Origin: Planctomycetota bacterium
GTDB taxonomy: Bacteria > Planctomycetota > UBA8108 > JACQVS01
DNA: 64,000 nt
Reading direction: 5' to 3'
Assembly: GCA_016209605.1 (NCBI GenBank)
Contig: JACQVS010000146.1
Span: 1 to 64,000 of the forward strand
Part shown: positions 14,475-24,233 of the stretch, one piece after another
Layout: each line of letters starts with the position of its first letter
How positions within the stretch are numbered: position 1 is the first letter of the stretch
Notes under the pieces: generated by a model
Database searches by the model: none
What the model was told of the DNA's origin: nothing
What the model saw: the letters and a program-made list of their open reading frames with translations, nothing else
Program-made: the position numbers and the translations under genes

Positions 14475-15728
14475 TCACCTTCCAGTCACCAGCGAAGAGT
14501 AAACCAGGAAGATGGTCGGCACGCCGGCGAGGAGGACGAGGATGGTGGAGACGAGGCCGAACTTCATGTACTCGACGAAGCCGAGGGCGTATTCCTTCTT
14601 GGCGCGCTCGGCGACGATGATGTTGGCGACCGAGCCGAGGATGGTCAAGTTGCCGGCGATTGTGGTGCTGAAGGCGAGGAGCACCCAGCCCAGATTTCCG
14701 TAGCCAAGCTTGTGGAGGTAAGGGCCGGAGAGCAGCACCATGGGGACGTTGGAGAGCAGGTTCGAGCCCAGGGTCAGGAAGGCGGTGAAGAGGCCGATGC
14801 CGACCGGGCGAGTGAGCGACATGACGGGCGAGAGGTCGTTCCACATCTTCTCCACCAGGCCGGTCTTGGCGAACCCCTTCATGACAATGAAAAGGCAGCA
14901 GAAGAAGACGAGCAGCGGCCAGTCGACCTGGCCGTAAACCTCCTTGGGCTCCTCGCGATAGGCCAGGACCAGCACCATGGCCCCGGCGAGGGCGGTGTAT
15001 CCGAGGTTGTACCCCGCGAAAAAGCCCGCGATCACACTCAAGGTCACCAGGGCGACGAAGGACAGACGGCCATAGTGGACATCTCGAGAAACGGCGCCAC
15101 TCAGCCTCATGCCTTGGGGCAGGCTCTGGTGGTAGTAGAGCCAGAGGAGGCCGAGGTTGAGGAGCAGGCCCACCGCCGCGGCCGGCCCGGAACAAAGCAG
15201 GAACTCGGAGAAACCCTGCTTGCTCAAGTTGCCGATGATCATGTTTTGCGGGTTGCCGACGAGGGTAGCGGCGCTGCCGATGTTGGCCGAAGTCCCCAGG
15301 GCGATGAGGTAGGGACCCATGGGCAGGCCAGACAGCCGGCAGGCGGAGACCACCACCGGCGTCATGAAGATGCAGACGGTGTCGTTGACGAGCAGGGCCG
15401 AGAGCACTCCCGAAGACAGCGCCACCGCCGCCAGGAGCTGCCACGGCGTCCGGCAGCGGGCGAGGATGGCGGCGGCGATCCACTCGAAGAAGCTGGCGCG
15501 CTGCAAGTACGCGGTGATGAGCATGGTGGCGAAGAGGAGGACGATGGTGTCATCGTTGATGGCTTGATAACTCTCCTCCGGCGTCATCCAGCCGATCGCC
15601 ACCATGAGCACGGCGCCGAGCAAGGCTCCGGCCGGCCGGCCGATCGGCAGGAAGCCGAGGCGCCGGCTGGCGATCAAAAGGTACGTCAGGCAGAAAATGA
15701 TGATGACGGCGATGACTTGGGCGGACAC
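14475..15728 (-). CDS. ArsB/SLC13-type anion or Na+/H+ permease
   Basis: The protein has 417 residues with about ten to eleven hydrophobic helices. The two internal repeats of the ion-transporter superfamily show as [16 protein letters not shown] plus [20 protein letters not shown] in the first half and [14 protein letters not shown] plus [20 protein letters not shown] in the second. These N-D/N-P and GNLT patterns are those of ArsB, NhaD and SLC13 carriers. The substrate cannot be told: arsenite, dicarboxylate and sodium/proton members share them. The start is a GTG at 15728 with [11 protein letters not shown] forming helix 1. The neighbouring NIPSNAP gene lies 25 bp upstream on the same strand; I see no functional link. 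Confidence 0.88.
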   Translation of the reverse strand: MSAQVIAVIIIFCLTYLLIASRRLGFLPIGRPAGALLGAVLMVAIGWMTPEESYQAINDDTIVLLFATMLITAYLQRASFFEWIAAAILARCRTPWQLLAAVALSSGVLSALLVNDTVCIFMTPVVVSACRLSGLPMGPYLIALGTSANIGSAATLVGNPQNMIIGNLSKQGFSEFLLCSGPAAAVGLLLNLGLLWLYYHQSLPQGMRLSGAVSRDVHYGRLSFVALVTLSVIAGFFAGYNLGYTALAGAMVLVLAYREEPKEVYGQVDWPLLVFFCCLFIVMKGFAKTGLVEKMWNDLSPVMSLTRPVGIGLFTAFLTLGSNLLSNVPMVLLSGPYLHKLGYGNLGWVLLAFSTTIAGNLTILGSVANIIVAERAKKEYALGFVEYMKFGLVSTILVLLAGVPTIFLVYSSLVTGR

Positions 15729-15753
15729 GCGGTCGGTTTCTTGGCGCTTCCGG

Positions 15754-16185
15754 TCAACGGATGGGGGAGTAGTCGGTCGGGGTCATGAAGCGCGCCTCCA
15801 CCTTGTTGACGATCGGCCCGTCCTTGTGGGACTCCTCGTAAGCCCGCTTCCACTCCGGATCTTCCATGAAGGCTTTCCAGGACTTCTCCCGCGCTTCCAT
15901 GCTGGGGTATCCGAGGATGTAAATGAGGGTGTCCTTGGCGTCGGCGGGCGTCCAGTAGCCGATCAAGGTCATGCCGTGCTTGACGAACAAGTAATTGGTG
16001 TGGTTGCGGAAGCGGTTGTGAAGCGCCTCCAGCCGGCCGGGATGGGTGATGTAGGTGCGCATTTCGAAAATCCGCGCCTTGAGCTCGGGGGTCTTCGCGT
16101 CTTCAGCCAGGCTTCCCCGCCAAGCGAGCCATACGGTGAACAAGGCCAAGGCCGCTGCTCCAGAGTGCAGGAGAGACTTTTTCAT
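15754..16185 (-). CDS. Secreted NIPSNAP-family protein
   Basis: The protein has 143 residues, with GGAAGG before the ATG. Residues 1-27 are a signal peptide ([19 protein letters not shown]). The mature part is one ferredoxin-like alpha/beta barrel unit of the NIPSNAP family: [60 protein letters not shown]. Such secreted NIPSNAP proteins are common in planctomycetes and their function is unknown. The gene is probably co-transcribed with the permease 25 bp downstream. Confidence 0.9.
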   Translation of the reverse strand: MKKSLLHSGAAALALFTVWLAWRGSLAEDAKTPELKARIFEMRTYITHPGRLEALHNRFRNHTNYLFVKHGMTLIGYWTPADAKDTLIYILGYPSMEAREKSWKAFMEDPEWKRAYEESHKDGPIVNKVEARFMTPTDYSPIR

Positions 16186-16290
16186 GGACTACCTTCCTTT
16201 CTTCACAGGGCTTGAATTGAGAGAAAACGAAAAGCACGAATTCTCCATCACGCCGGCTCGGGATTTCAAACGATTTTTAGCGATATCCGC

Positions 16291-17373
16291 TCAGCATTTC
16301 TTGGCATCGTAAGCGCAGGTCGGGAGGGGATCAGGGGTTGGATCGGGACCGCAGGACCTGGGACCAGGCGCCGGCGGCGGGCTGCCGCTCAAGAAAAGGT
16401 ACTCGAAGGCCAGGATGGCATCGGAGATGTCGGCCACGCCGTTGTCATCAAAGTCGGCGGCATCGCTGCAGAGGAGGATTGGGGGGTCGCTCAGGAAAAG
16501 ATGGTGAAGGAGAAAGATGGCGTCGTTCAAGTTCACTTCGCCGTCGCGGTCGGCGTCGCCGCGCCGGAAGCCCGCCAACCCCTCGACGGTGAAGTTGCAG
16601 TCGCCGAGGACGGGAAGGAACACTTCGCCGCGGTGGATGATGCGGTTCTTCAGCGTTGGCCCGAGGCCTTTTTTTCCATCCACGAAGAACAAGCGGCAGA
16701 GAAGCGGCGGCTCGCCGGCTGCCGGCACGGCCACTTCGATGCGCAGCTTGAGAAGGCGCACCGTCCCCTCCTGGTGCAAGGTTTCCTCGAAGTCGACGGG
16801 ATTGAGCTGCACCGTTTCGACCACGCCTTCCCCCTGCGGCCTGCCTGCCAGCGGACCTTCCAGGGGCACCTTGCCGGGGTCGACGATCTTCCCCTGCCCG
16901 GGCCTGGTGGCGTAAACCGGGTTGCCGAAGTTGTCGAGGGGGACGGGGAATTCCGGAGCGAGCAGGTCGGAGGGCAGGAAGGAGTTGTATACCGGGTGAT
17001 GGCCATCGAGGATTTCGCACGTCCTGGCCGCGACGTAAGTCCGTAATTTGCCATCGGCCTGGTACCAGCCGGCGGCGGGGATGCTGAGCGAGCCGTCGTC
17101 GTTGAAGCCGCAGTTCGAGGCCTTGACGAAGCGGAGGTTGTCGCCGCCGAGGCTGAGGGTCCAGGCCTTGGCGCCGGCGCCGGTGTCGTTGTTCGAGGTG
17201 GTCAAGGTGACATAAGCGTCCAGAAAACGCCGGGCCCCCGGCTGGCCAGCGACTTTAGCTCCGCAGCCCAGGCCTTCCAGCTCCAGATTCAAGAGGAAGC
17301 GGGGCGCGCCCAGGGCTGGCCTGGCGAGCGCTGATAAGGTGAGCAGAATGTAGGCTTTATGAAGCTTTTTCAT
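16291..17373 (-). CDS. Secreted protein with two dockerin-like repeats
   Basis: The protein has 360 residues. The ATG at 17373 starts a proper signal peptide (KAYILLTLSALARPALG); the frame is open further upstream but that text is low-complexity. Residues about 25-265 are a cohesin-like or other beta-sandwich (FLDAYVTLTTSNNDTG, AWTLSLGGDNLRFV). Residues about 270-350 are two EF-hand-like dockerin repeats, GDADRDGEVNLNDAIFLLHH and DFDDNGVADISDAILAFEY, each followed by a Pro-rich LFLSG segment, ending GPDPTPDPLPTC. Five proteins in this window share this tail, so it is a genus-wide sorting or assembly tag rather than a cellulosome dockerin. The function of the N-terminal part is unknown. Confidence 0.85.
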   Translation of the reverse strand: MKKLHKAYILLTLSALARPALGAPRFLLNLELEGLGCGAKVAGQPGARRFLDAYVTLTTSNNDTGAGAKAWTLSLGGDNLRFVKASNCGFNDDGSLSIPAAGWYQADGKLRTYVAARTCEILDGHHPVYNSFLPSDLLAPEFPVPLDNFGNPVYATRPGQGKIVDPGKVPLEGPLAGRPQGEGVVETVQLNPVDFEETLHQEGTVRLLKLRIEVAVPAAGEPPLLCRLFFVDGKKGLGPTLKNRIIHRGEVFLPVLGDCNFTVEGLAGFRRGDADRDGEVNLNDAIFLLHHLFLSDPPILLCSDAADFDDNGVADISDAILAFEYLFLSGSPPPAPGPRSCGPDPTPDPLPTCAYDAKKC

Positions 17374-17443
17374 GACGCAATTTTCAGCTGGGAATCGCGG
17401 CTTGACTCCATTATACACCCCTGCGGCCGGAACGGCGCCCCCT

Positions 17444-18049
17444 TCACCTCTTCTCATCAGGGGATGTAAGGGCCAGCGGCGGCGCCGGAAAGTCGGGGAG
17501 GGGCCGGACGAGGTCGCTGATCGGGTAAATCCGCAGCACTTTCCTGGGGCGGTGCTCCTCCTTGTGTACGAACAGGATGGCCCCGTAGCCGATGGTGAAG
17601 CGGTAATCTTCCAGATTCAAGGCGATCAGGTTGAGGGCGTTTTCCAAAGGTAAATCCCGCACCGTGAGCTGGACCTTGGGGGGCTCTTCCGCCATGGCCT
17701 GGCGCGCTTTGGCGCTGATCACGAAATTGAGCCCGGAAATCTGGCGCAGGAGCTCCAGAGCGTCCTCGACCTTTTGACCCTCGAGGGTGAGGTCGACCTT
17801 GGTCGAGCGCAGGACCGCGGCGATCTTTCGCACCTCCGGCGAAGCGCTCCGCGGGTCCACGCCGCCCAGCACCGCGGGGCGGTCAGCGTGGCTTTTCTCG
17901 ACTTCTTGAACGAGCTGCACGATGTCTTCCGGGCTGACCGCCAGGCGCTGGGAGTCTTCCTGAGCCGGCAGGGGAAACGTGCAGAAAATCAAGGCGCTGG
18001 CCAAGCCTCCAGCCGTACACCCAAACCATTTGTTCAATAGAGCCTTCAT
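17444..18049 (-). CDS. Secreted STN/secretin-N-like protein
   Basis: The protein has 201 residues; GGAGG precedes the ATG at 18049, which is preferred over an upstream in-frame start that adds nine poorly fitting residues. There is a signal peptide (ASALIFCTFPLPAQ) and a short helical region (EDIVQLVQEVEKSHAD). Residues about 85-170 then show the STN fold: VDLTLEGQKVEDALELL, GLNFVIS, VQLTVRDLPLENALNLIA. STN domains occur at the start of type II/III secretins and TonB receptors, but no secretin or barrel domain follows, so it is a free-standing periplasmic STN protein. Role unknown. Confidence 0.78.
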   Translation of the reverse strand: MKALLNKWFGCTAGGLASALIFCTFPLPAQEDSQRLAVSPEDIVQLVQEVEKSHADRPAVLGGVDPRSASPEVRKIAAVLRSTKVDLTLEGQKVEDALELLRQISGLNFVISAKARQAMAEEPPKVQLTVRDLPLENALNLIALNLEDYRFTIGYGAILFVHKEEHRPRKVLRIYPISDLVRPLPDFPAPPLALTSPDEKR

Positions 18050-18173
18050 GGCACCTCCTCTCTCTAGTTCGGGCATTATAACCGCCGGATATCATTTTTG
18101 AAATGGAGGAATACGAATTGCATTTCCATAGGATCCCATTGACTTCGTATTTAAAAAGCCAGGAAGTAGAGGT

Positions 18174-18179
18174 TATAAT
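18174..18179 (+). promoter_or_regulatory. Candidate -10 box for the bacilliredoxin gene
   Basis: TATAAT lies at 18174-18179, about 60 bp upstream of the start codon at 18242, with a poor -35-like TTTAAA 18 bases upstream. The hexamer is perfect but the -35 is weak. Confidence 0.35.
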
Positions 18180-18241
18180 GGCAATTTTGTGGAAACTTGT
18201 GAGGTATGGATTTTCGGGTTTCTAGCTTTGGAGCGTAAACG

Positions 18242-18772
18242 ATGGAGTCCTCTGGATCGATGCAGTCCCTTTATGATCTCGATGCGGTGAAGCCGTTGCG
18301 CGAAGAACTCCCCAAAGTGGGGGTGCGGGAACTTTTAACTCCTGCCGCCGTGGATGCGGTGCTGGGCAAGAAGACCGGCACGGTTCTCGTGGTGGTGAAC
18401 TCCGTTTGCGGCTGCGCGGCCGGCAGCGCCCGGCCGGCGGTCATGCTGGCGCTGCAGTACCAGGTCATTCCGGACGAGCTGACCACCGTCTTCGCCGGCG
18501 TCGATCGGGAGGCGACCGAGCGGGCGCGAGGCTACTTCGCCCCCTATCCGCCCTCCTCCCCCAGCATCGCGCTCCTCAAGGATGGCAAGGTGGCGGCCAT
18601 GGTGCAGCGCCAGGACATCGAAGGGCGCAGTCCGGAGCAGGTCGCCAGGGAACTCATGGACGCCTTCAACCAGCACTGCACCCGGCCGGGTCCCTCCATC
18701 CCCAAAGAGGAGTTCGAAAAAATCGCCCCCGTGCGCATGTGCGGCTCGTCGATTCCGAATTTTAGAGGTTGA
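18242..18772 (+). CDS. BrxA/BrxB-family bacilliredoxin
   Basis: The protein has 176 residues. Residues 51-60 read VVNSVCGCAA, the C56-G57-C58 active site of bacilliredoxins (DUF1094), which remove bacillithiol or similar thiols from oxidised proteins. GSARP, VFAGVDREATERARGYF and PYPPSSPSIALLKDGK follow as in the family, and a late Cys occurs in VRMCGSS. The length is slightly above the usual 140-150 because of about 25 extra residues at the C-terminal end. Its TGA stop is directly followed, in the same frame, by an N-terminally truncated glycosidase. The protein itself looks complete and functional. Confidence 0.92.
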   Translation: MESSGSMQSLYDLDAVKPLREELPKVGVRELLTPAAVDAVLGKKTGTVLVVVNSVCGCAAGSARPAVMLALQYQVIPDELTTVFAGVDREATERARGYFAPYPPSSPSIALLKDGKVAAMVQRQDIEGRSPEQVARELMDAFNQHCTRPGPSIPKEEFEKIAPVRMCGSSIPNFRG

Positions 18773-20611
18773 GAGATCGAGTCTCTGGCGCTCCTCCACC
18801 GCGCGGCCGGAGAACAGAGATACCTCGACCAGGCCCGCCGCATGGCCGAGCTCTTCTTCAGGTTCGACGCCTTGCCCATCGACCACAGCCACGGCAACCT
18901 CTGCGCCTGGCGCGGCGTTCTCGAGCTCTACGAGATCACCAGCGAGCGAGCGTATCTCGAGCGCGCCGCGGCCAAGTGGTCTCAGGCCATGGCCGGCGGC
19001 TACGTCTGGAGCCTGGGGGGGATCGGCGAGCACTGGGCGATCTTTTTTGAGGGGGACGAGGGCTGCAGCGAGTCCGACTGGCTGCGCTTCAACCTCGAGC
19101 TCTGGCGCTTCACCGGCGAGGCGCGCTATCTCGACCTCGCCGAGCGCCTCCTCCACAACCAGTACCTCGCCAACCAGGCCCCCAACGGCGGCTTCGGCAT
19201 GCGACACTTTGACGGCGACGCCGCTGGCCCGGCGGCGACGCGCGGCTCGGTCGACGAGTGGCCCTTTTGCTGCAGCTTCCACGGGCCGCTCGGCCTCCAC
19301 TTCCTCAAGGCTTACCTCGCCGCCGGCTCGGAGAGCGGCATCTTCATCAACTTCCCCGTCACCTTCGCCTCGAAAATACGGAGCGCGGGGCGTGATTGGA
19401 AGCTGTCGGCGCGCGCGCGGTCTGAGGATGCGCCGTCGCGCAGCTTGACGCTGGAGATCGAACTCGCCCCGGCGGGGGAAGCGGGGCCGGCCCGCGCCGC
19501 CCTCCGCGTTCGCAGGCCGGGATGGGCCCGCGAGGCGAGCGCGGAGGCCGCCGGCCTGGCGCTCCCGGCGCAGGAGGCGGGGGGCTACCTGGCGATCGAG
19601 CGCGCCTTCCACGCCGGCGAGACGGTGCGGGTACGTTTCGCCGCCCCGCTCCGCGCCGAGGACCGGAGGTTTCGAGAGGTGAAGATTTCCGGGGGAGCCC
19701 TCACGCGCCTTCGGGATGCGTGCCTGGCCCTCGGCCCCGACCTCCTCGCCTGCCTGCCGAGCCCGCCGGCGGGTCGGCCGGCGATTCTCGCCCGGATCGA
19801 TGCGGCCGGCCGCCTCGACCTCCTCGGCCGCTCGGCCGGCGGCCTGGCCACCGTGCTGCTCCCGTCGGTGGAAGCCTCCGAGGTGGAGGCTCTCGCCGCC
19901 CTCGAGTCGGGCCGCCCCGCCGTGCTGCGGCCGCTCGCCGATGCGCATACCCGCCGCCGCGCCGCCTTCGTCCACGATCTGGTAGTGCTGCCGGCGGAAA
20001 AGACCCCCCCTGACGCGCTCGAGCGCCTCGCCGCCCGCGCCGCCGCGGCCGCGCCGCCCCCCGGGCCCTGTTTCGGCGAGGATCTCGAGAAGCTCCCCGA
20101 GCGCTGGATCGGGGCCATGGGCTGGGAGTTCACGCCGGAGGGGCTCCGGGTCGCCGGCGGCGACGTCGGCCTCCTCGACGGCGAGGGCTACGAGGACTAC
20201 CGCTTCGAGTTCGAGATGGTGCTACCGCCGCGGGGGCAGGGCATCACCGGCTTTGCCGTGCGCGCGCAGGGCGAGGGGACGGGAGAATGCCTGATGTTCC
20301 AGATTCAGAGCGCCGACTCGACTTTCGAGGCGAAGGAGTTCAAGACCCGGCCGAACACCCTCCGCCCGCACGTGCGCCGCGGCGGCGCCTGGGAGATCGC
20401 CGACCCGGTGCCGCTCCCCAGGGAGGTCCATCGCGGCGAGGCGCACCGCATCGCCATCGAGTGCCGCGGCGACCGCGTCGCCGTCTTCCTCGATGGCGCC
20501 CTCATCTACACCGGCTCCGCCGCCGGCCTGCGCTCCGGCCCCCCCGGCTTCCGCGCCGCCGGCCCGGCCGAGGAGGGGATCTTCCGGAAGATCAGCCTGC
20601 GGCGGCTTTGA
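18773..20611 (+). pseudogene. 5'-truncated GH127-like glycosidase with DUF1080-like C-terminal domain
   Basis: The reading frame opens right after the bacilliredoxin stop, in the same frame, and starts in the middle of a helical toroid domain (ESLALLHRAAGEQRYLDQAR, LCAWRGVLELYEIT, YVWSLGGIGEHWA, EWPFCCSFHGPLGLHFLKAY), the pattern of the beta-L-arabinofuranosidase (GH127) group. Perhaps 150-250 N-terminal residues and the signal peptide are missing. The first ATG is at 18842. A beta-sandwich follows (LEIELAP, ALRVRRPGW). Residues 420-589 of that product resemble a DUF1080/LamG-like domain (YRFEFEMVLPP, FKTRPNTLRP, IAIECRGDRVAVFLDG). The long clean frame suggests a recent break or a deletion that fused two loci. 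Export is not possible without a leader. Confidence 0.7.
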
Positions 20612-20628
20612 GCGGTCAAGCGGAGCCC

Positions 20629-22167
20629 TCAAAGAAATCCCCTCCACCGCCATGGGAAAATCGGCAGCCGCGCGGGGCGTCGGTTTTTTCTTCCTCCAAG
20701 CTTCCCAACCTTGCAAGCTGACCAGCCTCGCCGGAATGCCGGCAAAACCTTCCCGGCCGGCAGGGCCGCGATTGGACTATTGAGGTCCCATCCTTCCCCC
20801 GCTCGTTCAAAGGCATTCTCAGGGCGGAGGATCTCGAGCTCCCGGCCTTCCATACCCAGAGCCAGAAGGCCTGCGGCCGAACTCGCCATTTCCGGAAGGC
20901 GCGCTTCTTTGGGGCTCACGGGAAGGACGAGCCCTTCAAAAACGGGCGGGTGCTCGGTGGCGATCTGCCTTTCCCGGCGCTTTACGGGATCGGCGAGGAT
21001 CGCCTCGATCTCGCTCCGGCGGCTGAGGTCGTGAAGGTCCAGGCGCGGTTCATCGAACGACTGGGAGCTGAGCCGCCACTGGAAGACGACGAGGACCTCC
21101 TGGGTCTCGGCGCCCTGGGAGGTGAGGTCCGGCCAGACGGTGAAGGGTATGGGGATGCCGCGCCGGCGGTCGGGATTCTCGGCGAATGACTTGACATCGA
21201 TCTCGACTTTGGGCAGCTCGTCGTTGTCGACGCGAAACTGAGTCTTCACCCCTACGCCCTTTTTCAAATCATCCGAGGGGGTGAACCGCAGCTTGACCAC
21301 TTCCTCGGTCCTCCCCAGGTCCTCGATCACGTCCCAGAAGAAGCTCACCGGCTTTCCGGTCTTCGAGGCCTTGATCGCTTCGGTGGTGGGCTGGCCAGCG
21401 GGGGTGGCCGGACTCCAGGGACCGCCTTCGCCCCGGGAATATTCCACCGCGATGGAGACCAGGTCCTCGGAAGAGTCGGAGACTTGAAGGTCCAGGGCGG
21501 CGATCCTGACCGCCTCATCCCCAGGGAAAGGAGTCACCTTGATCTCAGGAGGGTCGTTCCCCAGACTGGCAAGAACGAAGGTGCTGCTCTCCCCCGCCCG
21601 GACCATGACCGTGAAGCCCTCGGCATAGCCGGCCCCGGAGCTCACCTGGTCTTGAAAAGGCCAATCGAACTCATAGGGCCTGCTGGCGTTCAATTCCATG
21701 GGATTGTTCGCCCCCCCAGCCAATTTGACCAGGGACTCCACCTCCGAACGGGGCTCGGAGTAATAAATTCCGACCGCCACTCGTTCCTGCTCGCGGCCGG
21801 TGAGCCGGAAGGAGATCCTGGCCGGAGAAGCCCTGACGAGGTTTTCCGAGCTCTTGTTCGAGCCGCTCCCGCAGTCGATCGGCATCACCTTCAGCTCGAC
21901 GACCTCAGGTAGTGAAAAGACAACGGCATCTTGGCCTTTCGGGGATGTCGCCGCCAGAGCGATCAAAAAAGCCAGCCCAGCGGCGCCAGCATAACAGCCG
22001 TTGAGAAAAAGGAGCAGCGGGAAAAAGGAAGCGCAAAGGAACGCTTTTTTTAAAATGAAAGAGCCCCACGCCAGCTTTTTCCTGGCGCTGCCAGCCGGCT
22101 TTTGCGAGCCGTTCAAATTGTTCGGACGAGGACCCTTGTTTTTCACCGTAGCGCCCCATGTTCCCAT
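20629..22167 (-). pseudogene. Lipoprotein with Ig-like domains, C-terminus lost
   Basis: The frame gives 512 residues. A lipobox LFLNGC at about 54-59 follows a hydrophobic stretch, so it is predicted to be an outer-membrane or surface lipoprotein; the 40-residue basic N-terminus before it suggests that the true start is further in. Residues about 90-400 are repeated beta-sandwiches (ISFRLTGREQERVAVGIYYS, IAVEYSRGEGGPW, LRFTPSDDLKKG, EVLVVFQWRLSSQSF). After about residue 480 the text becomes Arg/Gly-rich and featureless up to the stop 17 bp from the convergent glycosidase remnant. The gene was probably cut by the same rearrangement. Function unknown. Confidence 0.6.
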
Positions 22168-22353
22168 ACCGCTATAGTTATATATCTTAACTGATTACAT
22201 ATTATTCAGGGCTGGTTTTAATTTCAATCTTAAATTCCCCGCCTCTTGACAAGGTCAAGCTCCATGGCGACACTTACTATCTATATAACTTCAACGCCGG
22301 CGACAGTAGTTTAGGAGCTATGCTCCGCTCGTGTCCGCACCTAGAGTCAACCT

Positions 22354-24081
22354 ATGCTGAGTCCATCCCTCATTTGTCTTTCGTTGTTCCTCGGCGCTTC
22401 GCCGGTCACTGGTGGCGATGCCCCACTGCAGATCAGCGTCTATGCCACGGCAGGCGATGTGCAGCGGCATCTGGCGACGCCCGAAGACCGAGAGATCGTC
22501 GCGCGTATTCTACAGCCGCTCAGGATCTCGCGCCTCTTTCTCGAAGGCCGCCGTGGCGATGAGCATGTCGCGCCGGAACTGCTGCGGATAGTCCGGGATT
22601 TTTTCGCCGCGCGCGGACTTCGCTGTGCCGGAGGCATCGCCACAGTTCCGGGACGCAACTTCGGCGCCCGGCAAAGCGGCGGGCTGAGCTGGCTGAATTG
22701 GGAAAGCGCCAAAACCCAGCGCGACGTGGCCGGATTCTTCTCGGAAAATGCCCCGGTCTTCGATGAGCTGATCGTCGATGACTTTTATTGCACCGCCGAC
22801 ACGTCGCCGGAGTCGGAGCGCGCCCGGGCCGAACGTTCGTGGGGCGAATACCGCCGCGACCTGCTCATTTCGCTGATCGATCCGGTCATTGTGCAACCGT
22901 CGCGGACGGCGCATCCCAGCGTTCGCCTGATCCTGAAGTATCCTCAGTGGTACGATCGCTTCCACAAGTTCGGCTACGACCCGCTGCGGATGTCGGCTCG
23001 GTTCGACCAGATTTGGGGGGGCACGGAAGTGCGCGATCCGAAGACGCGGCGGATGGGTTTTGTGCAACCCACTGAAGGCTACCTTAACTTCCGGTGGCTG
23101 GCTTCCGTCGGCGGTGAGAAGGTGCGCGGAGCGTGGTTCGACCACATCGAGTGCAGCGCGCAGCATTTCATCGATCAAGCTTACCAGAGTGTGCTGGCTG
23201 GCGCGCGCGAGTTGACCTTGTTTCACTTGGGCGATCTGGTGGAGGCCCACCCCGGCGATGCGCTGCTCGCGACGCGGCTACCCGATTTGTTCGACTTGGC
23301 CGCCAGGGTTCGTGGACGAAAAATCGGCGGCGTTGCCTTTTACAAGCCGCCGGACAGCGAGTCGGACGACAATCAGTATCTCATGGATTATCTCGCCATG
23401 ATCGGCCTTCCCATCGTGCCGGTGGCACGTTATCCGGAAACGGCCCGCGTCGCTTTCATCGCCGCTCAAGCAGCGGCGGACTCAGATATCCTCGACAAAA
23501 TGCGGCGACACCTCGATCGTGGCGCGGCCCTGGTGTTGACTCCGGCCTTCGTTCGGGCGATGGGACGACGCACTGGGGAAATGGCAGGTGTGGAGGTGGC
23601 AGCCGCCGGCGTGCTTGCTGAAGCCACGGCGGTGCAAGCCGGCGCCGGAGAGTTCGCGCTCGCTGCGCCGATCCATCTCGACGCGAGCCTTACGACAAAT
23701 GGGAGCATCGTTCGGATTAGCGCTCGAGTTCAAGGGCAGTCGGTTCCGTGGCTGACGGATTTTGCCGCGGGCAACGGACGCGTGCATGTCCTGAACGTCC
23801 GCACTTTCTCAGAGACGGATTTCCTTGACGCCGGGGAGTGGCTGCTGGCTCCCAAGCCGCTCGGCGTTGCGGAAATTCCAGAGAAACTTGCCGATGAATT
23901 GCGCGCGGCGCTCCTAGCTCCAATCGGAGTGGACTTCAAGGCGCCACCAGGCATAGCGTTGTACCTGTTTGAGCAGGCCCGATGCGCTTACAACTTCCAC
24001 GACGAACCGGTGACCATCCGGCTCGAGGGCGAGGCCATTGAGATGGCAGCGCACGGCTGGGTCTGGCGAGAGCGCCGTTGA
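22354..24081 (+). CDS. Secreted glycosidase-like TIM-barrel protein of unknown specificity
   Basis: The protein has 575 residues with a signal peptide at 1-20 (LICLSLFLGASPVTG). Residues about 25-330 look like a (beta/alpha)8 barrel: ISRLFLEGRRGDEHVAPELL, FDELIVDDFYCTAD (an Asp-Asp pair at a strand end), VRLILKYPQWYDRFH, GAWFDHIECSAQHFIDQAY. Residues about 350-450 resemble a class I glutamine-amidotransferase-like or beta-galactosidase trimerisation domain (IGLPIVPVARYPETARVAFI, LDRGAALVLTPAFVRAMG). A short C-terminal sandwich ends it. This layout is found in planctomycete and verrucomicrobial carbohydrate enzymes; the exact family was not identified. No clear Shine-Dalgarno is seen. Confidence 0.75.
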   Translation: MLSPSLICLSLFLGASPVTGGDAPLQISVYATAGDVQRHLATPEDREIVARILQPLRISRLFLEGRRGDEHVAPELLRIVRDFFAARGLRCAGGIATVPGRNFGARQSGGLSWLNWESAKTQRDVAGFFSENAPVFDELIVDDFYCTADTSPESERARAERSWGEYRRDLLISLIDPVIVQPSRTAHPSVRLILKYPQWYDRFHKFGYDPLRMSARFDQIWGGTEVRDPKTRRMGFVQPTEGYLNFRWLASVGGEKVRGAWFDHIECSAQHFIDQAYQSVLAGARELTLFHLGDLVEAHPGDALLATRLPDLFDLAARVRGRKIGGVAFYKPPDSESDDNQYLMDYLAMIGLPIVPVARYPETARVAFIAAQAAADSDILDKMRRHLDRGAALVLTPAFVRAMGRRTGEMAGVEVAAAGVLAEATAVQAGAGEFALAAPIHLDASLTTNGSIVRISARVQGQSVPWLTDFAAGNGRVHVLNVRTFSETDFLDAGEWLLAPKPLGVAEIPEKLADELRAALLAPIGVDFKAPPGIALYLFEQARCAYNFHDEPVTIRLEGEAIEMAAHGWVWRERR

Positions 24082-24233
24082 GGACAATCGATTTCGGGCA
24101 TCGCCCTCGTCATTGTTCCCGGTAGGCCAACGACGAGCACGAGGACGAATCCCCGCCCAGGAAATCTATTTCTCCCCGCTTGTAAAAATCTTCCAAGAGC
24201 TGACTTTCAAAATGATGCTCAAGGAAGCGGCGA

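Noticed and set aside
14230-15483. 417-codon - strand frame overlapping the permease
   Set aside because: It has the same length as the permease but is shifted by one frame and is Arg/Pro-rich; the permease frame has membrane helices and family motifs.
18335-19975. 546-codon - strand frame opposite the bacilliredoxin and glycosidase
   Set aside because: No domain content; it is a shadow of two recognisable + strand frames.
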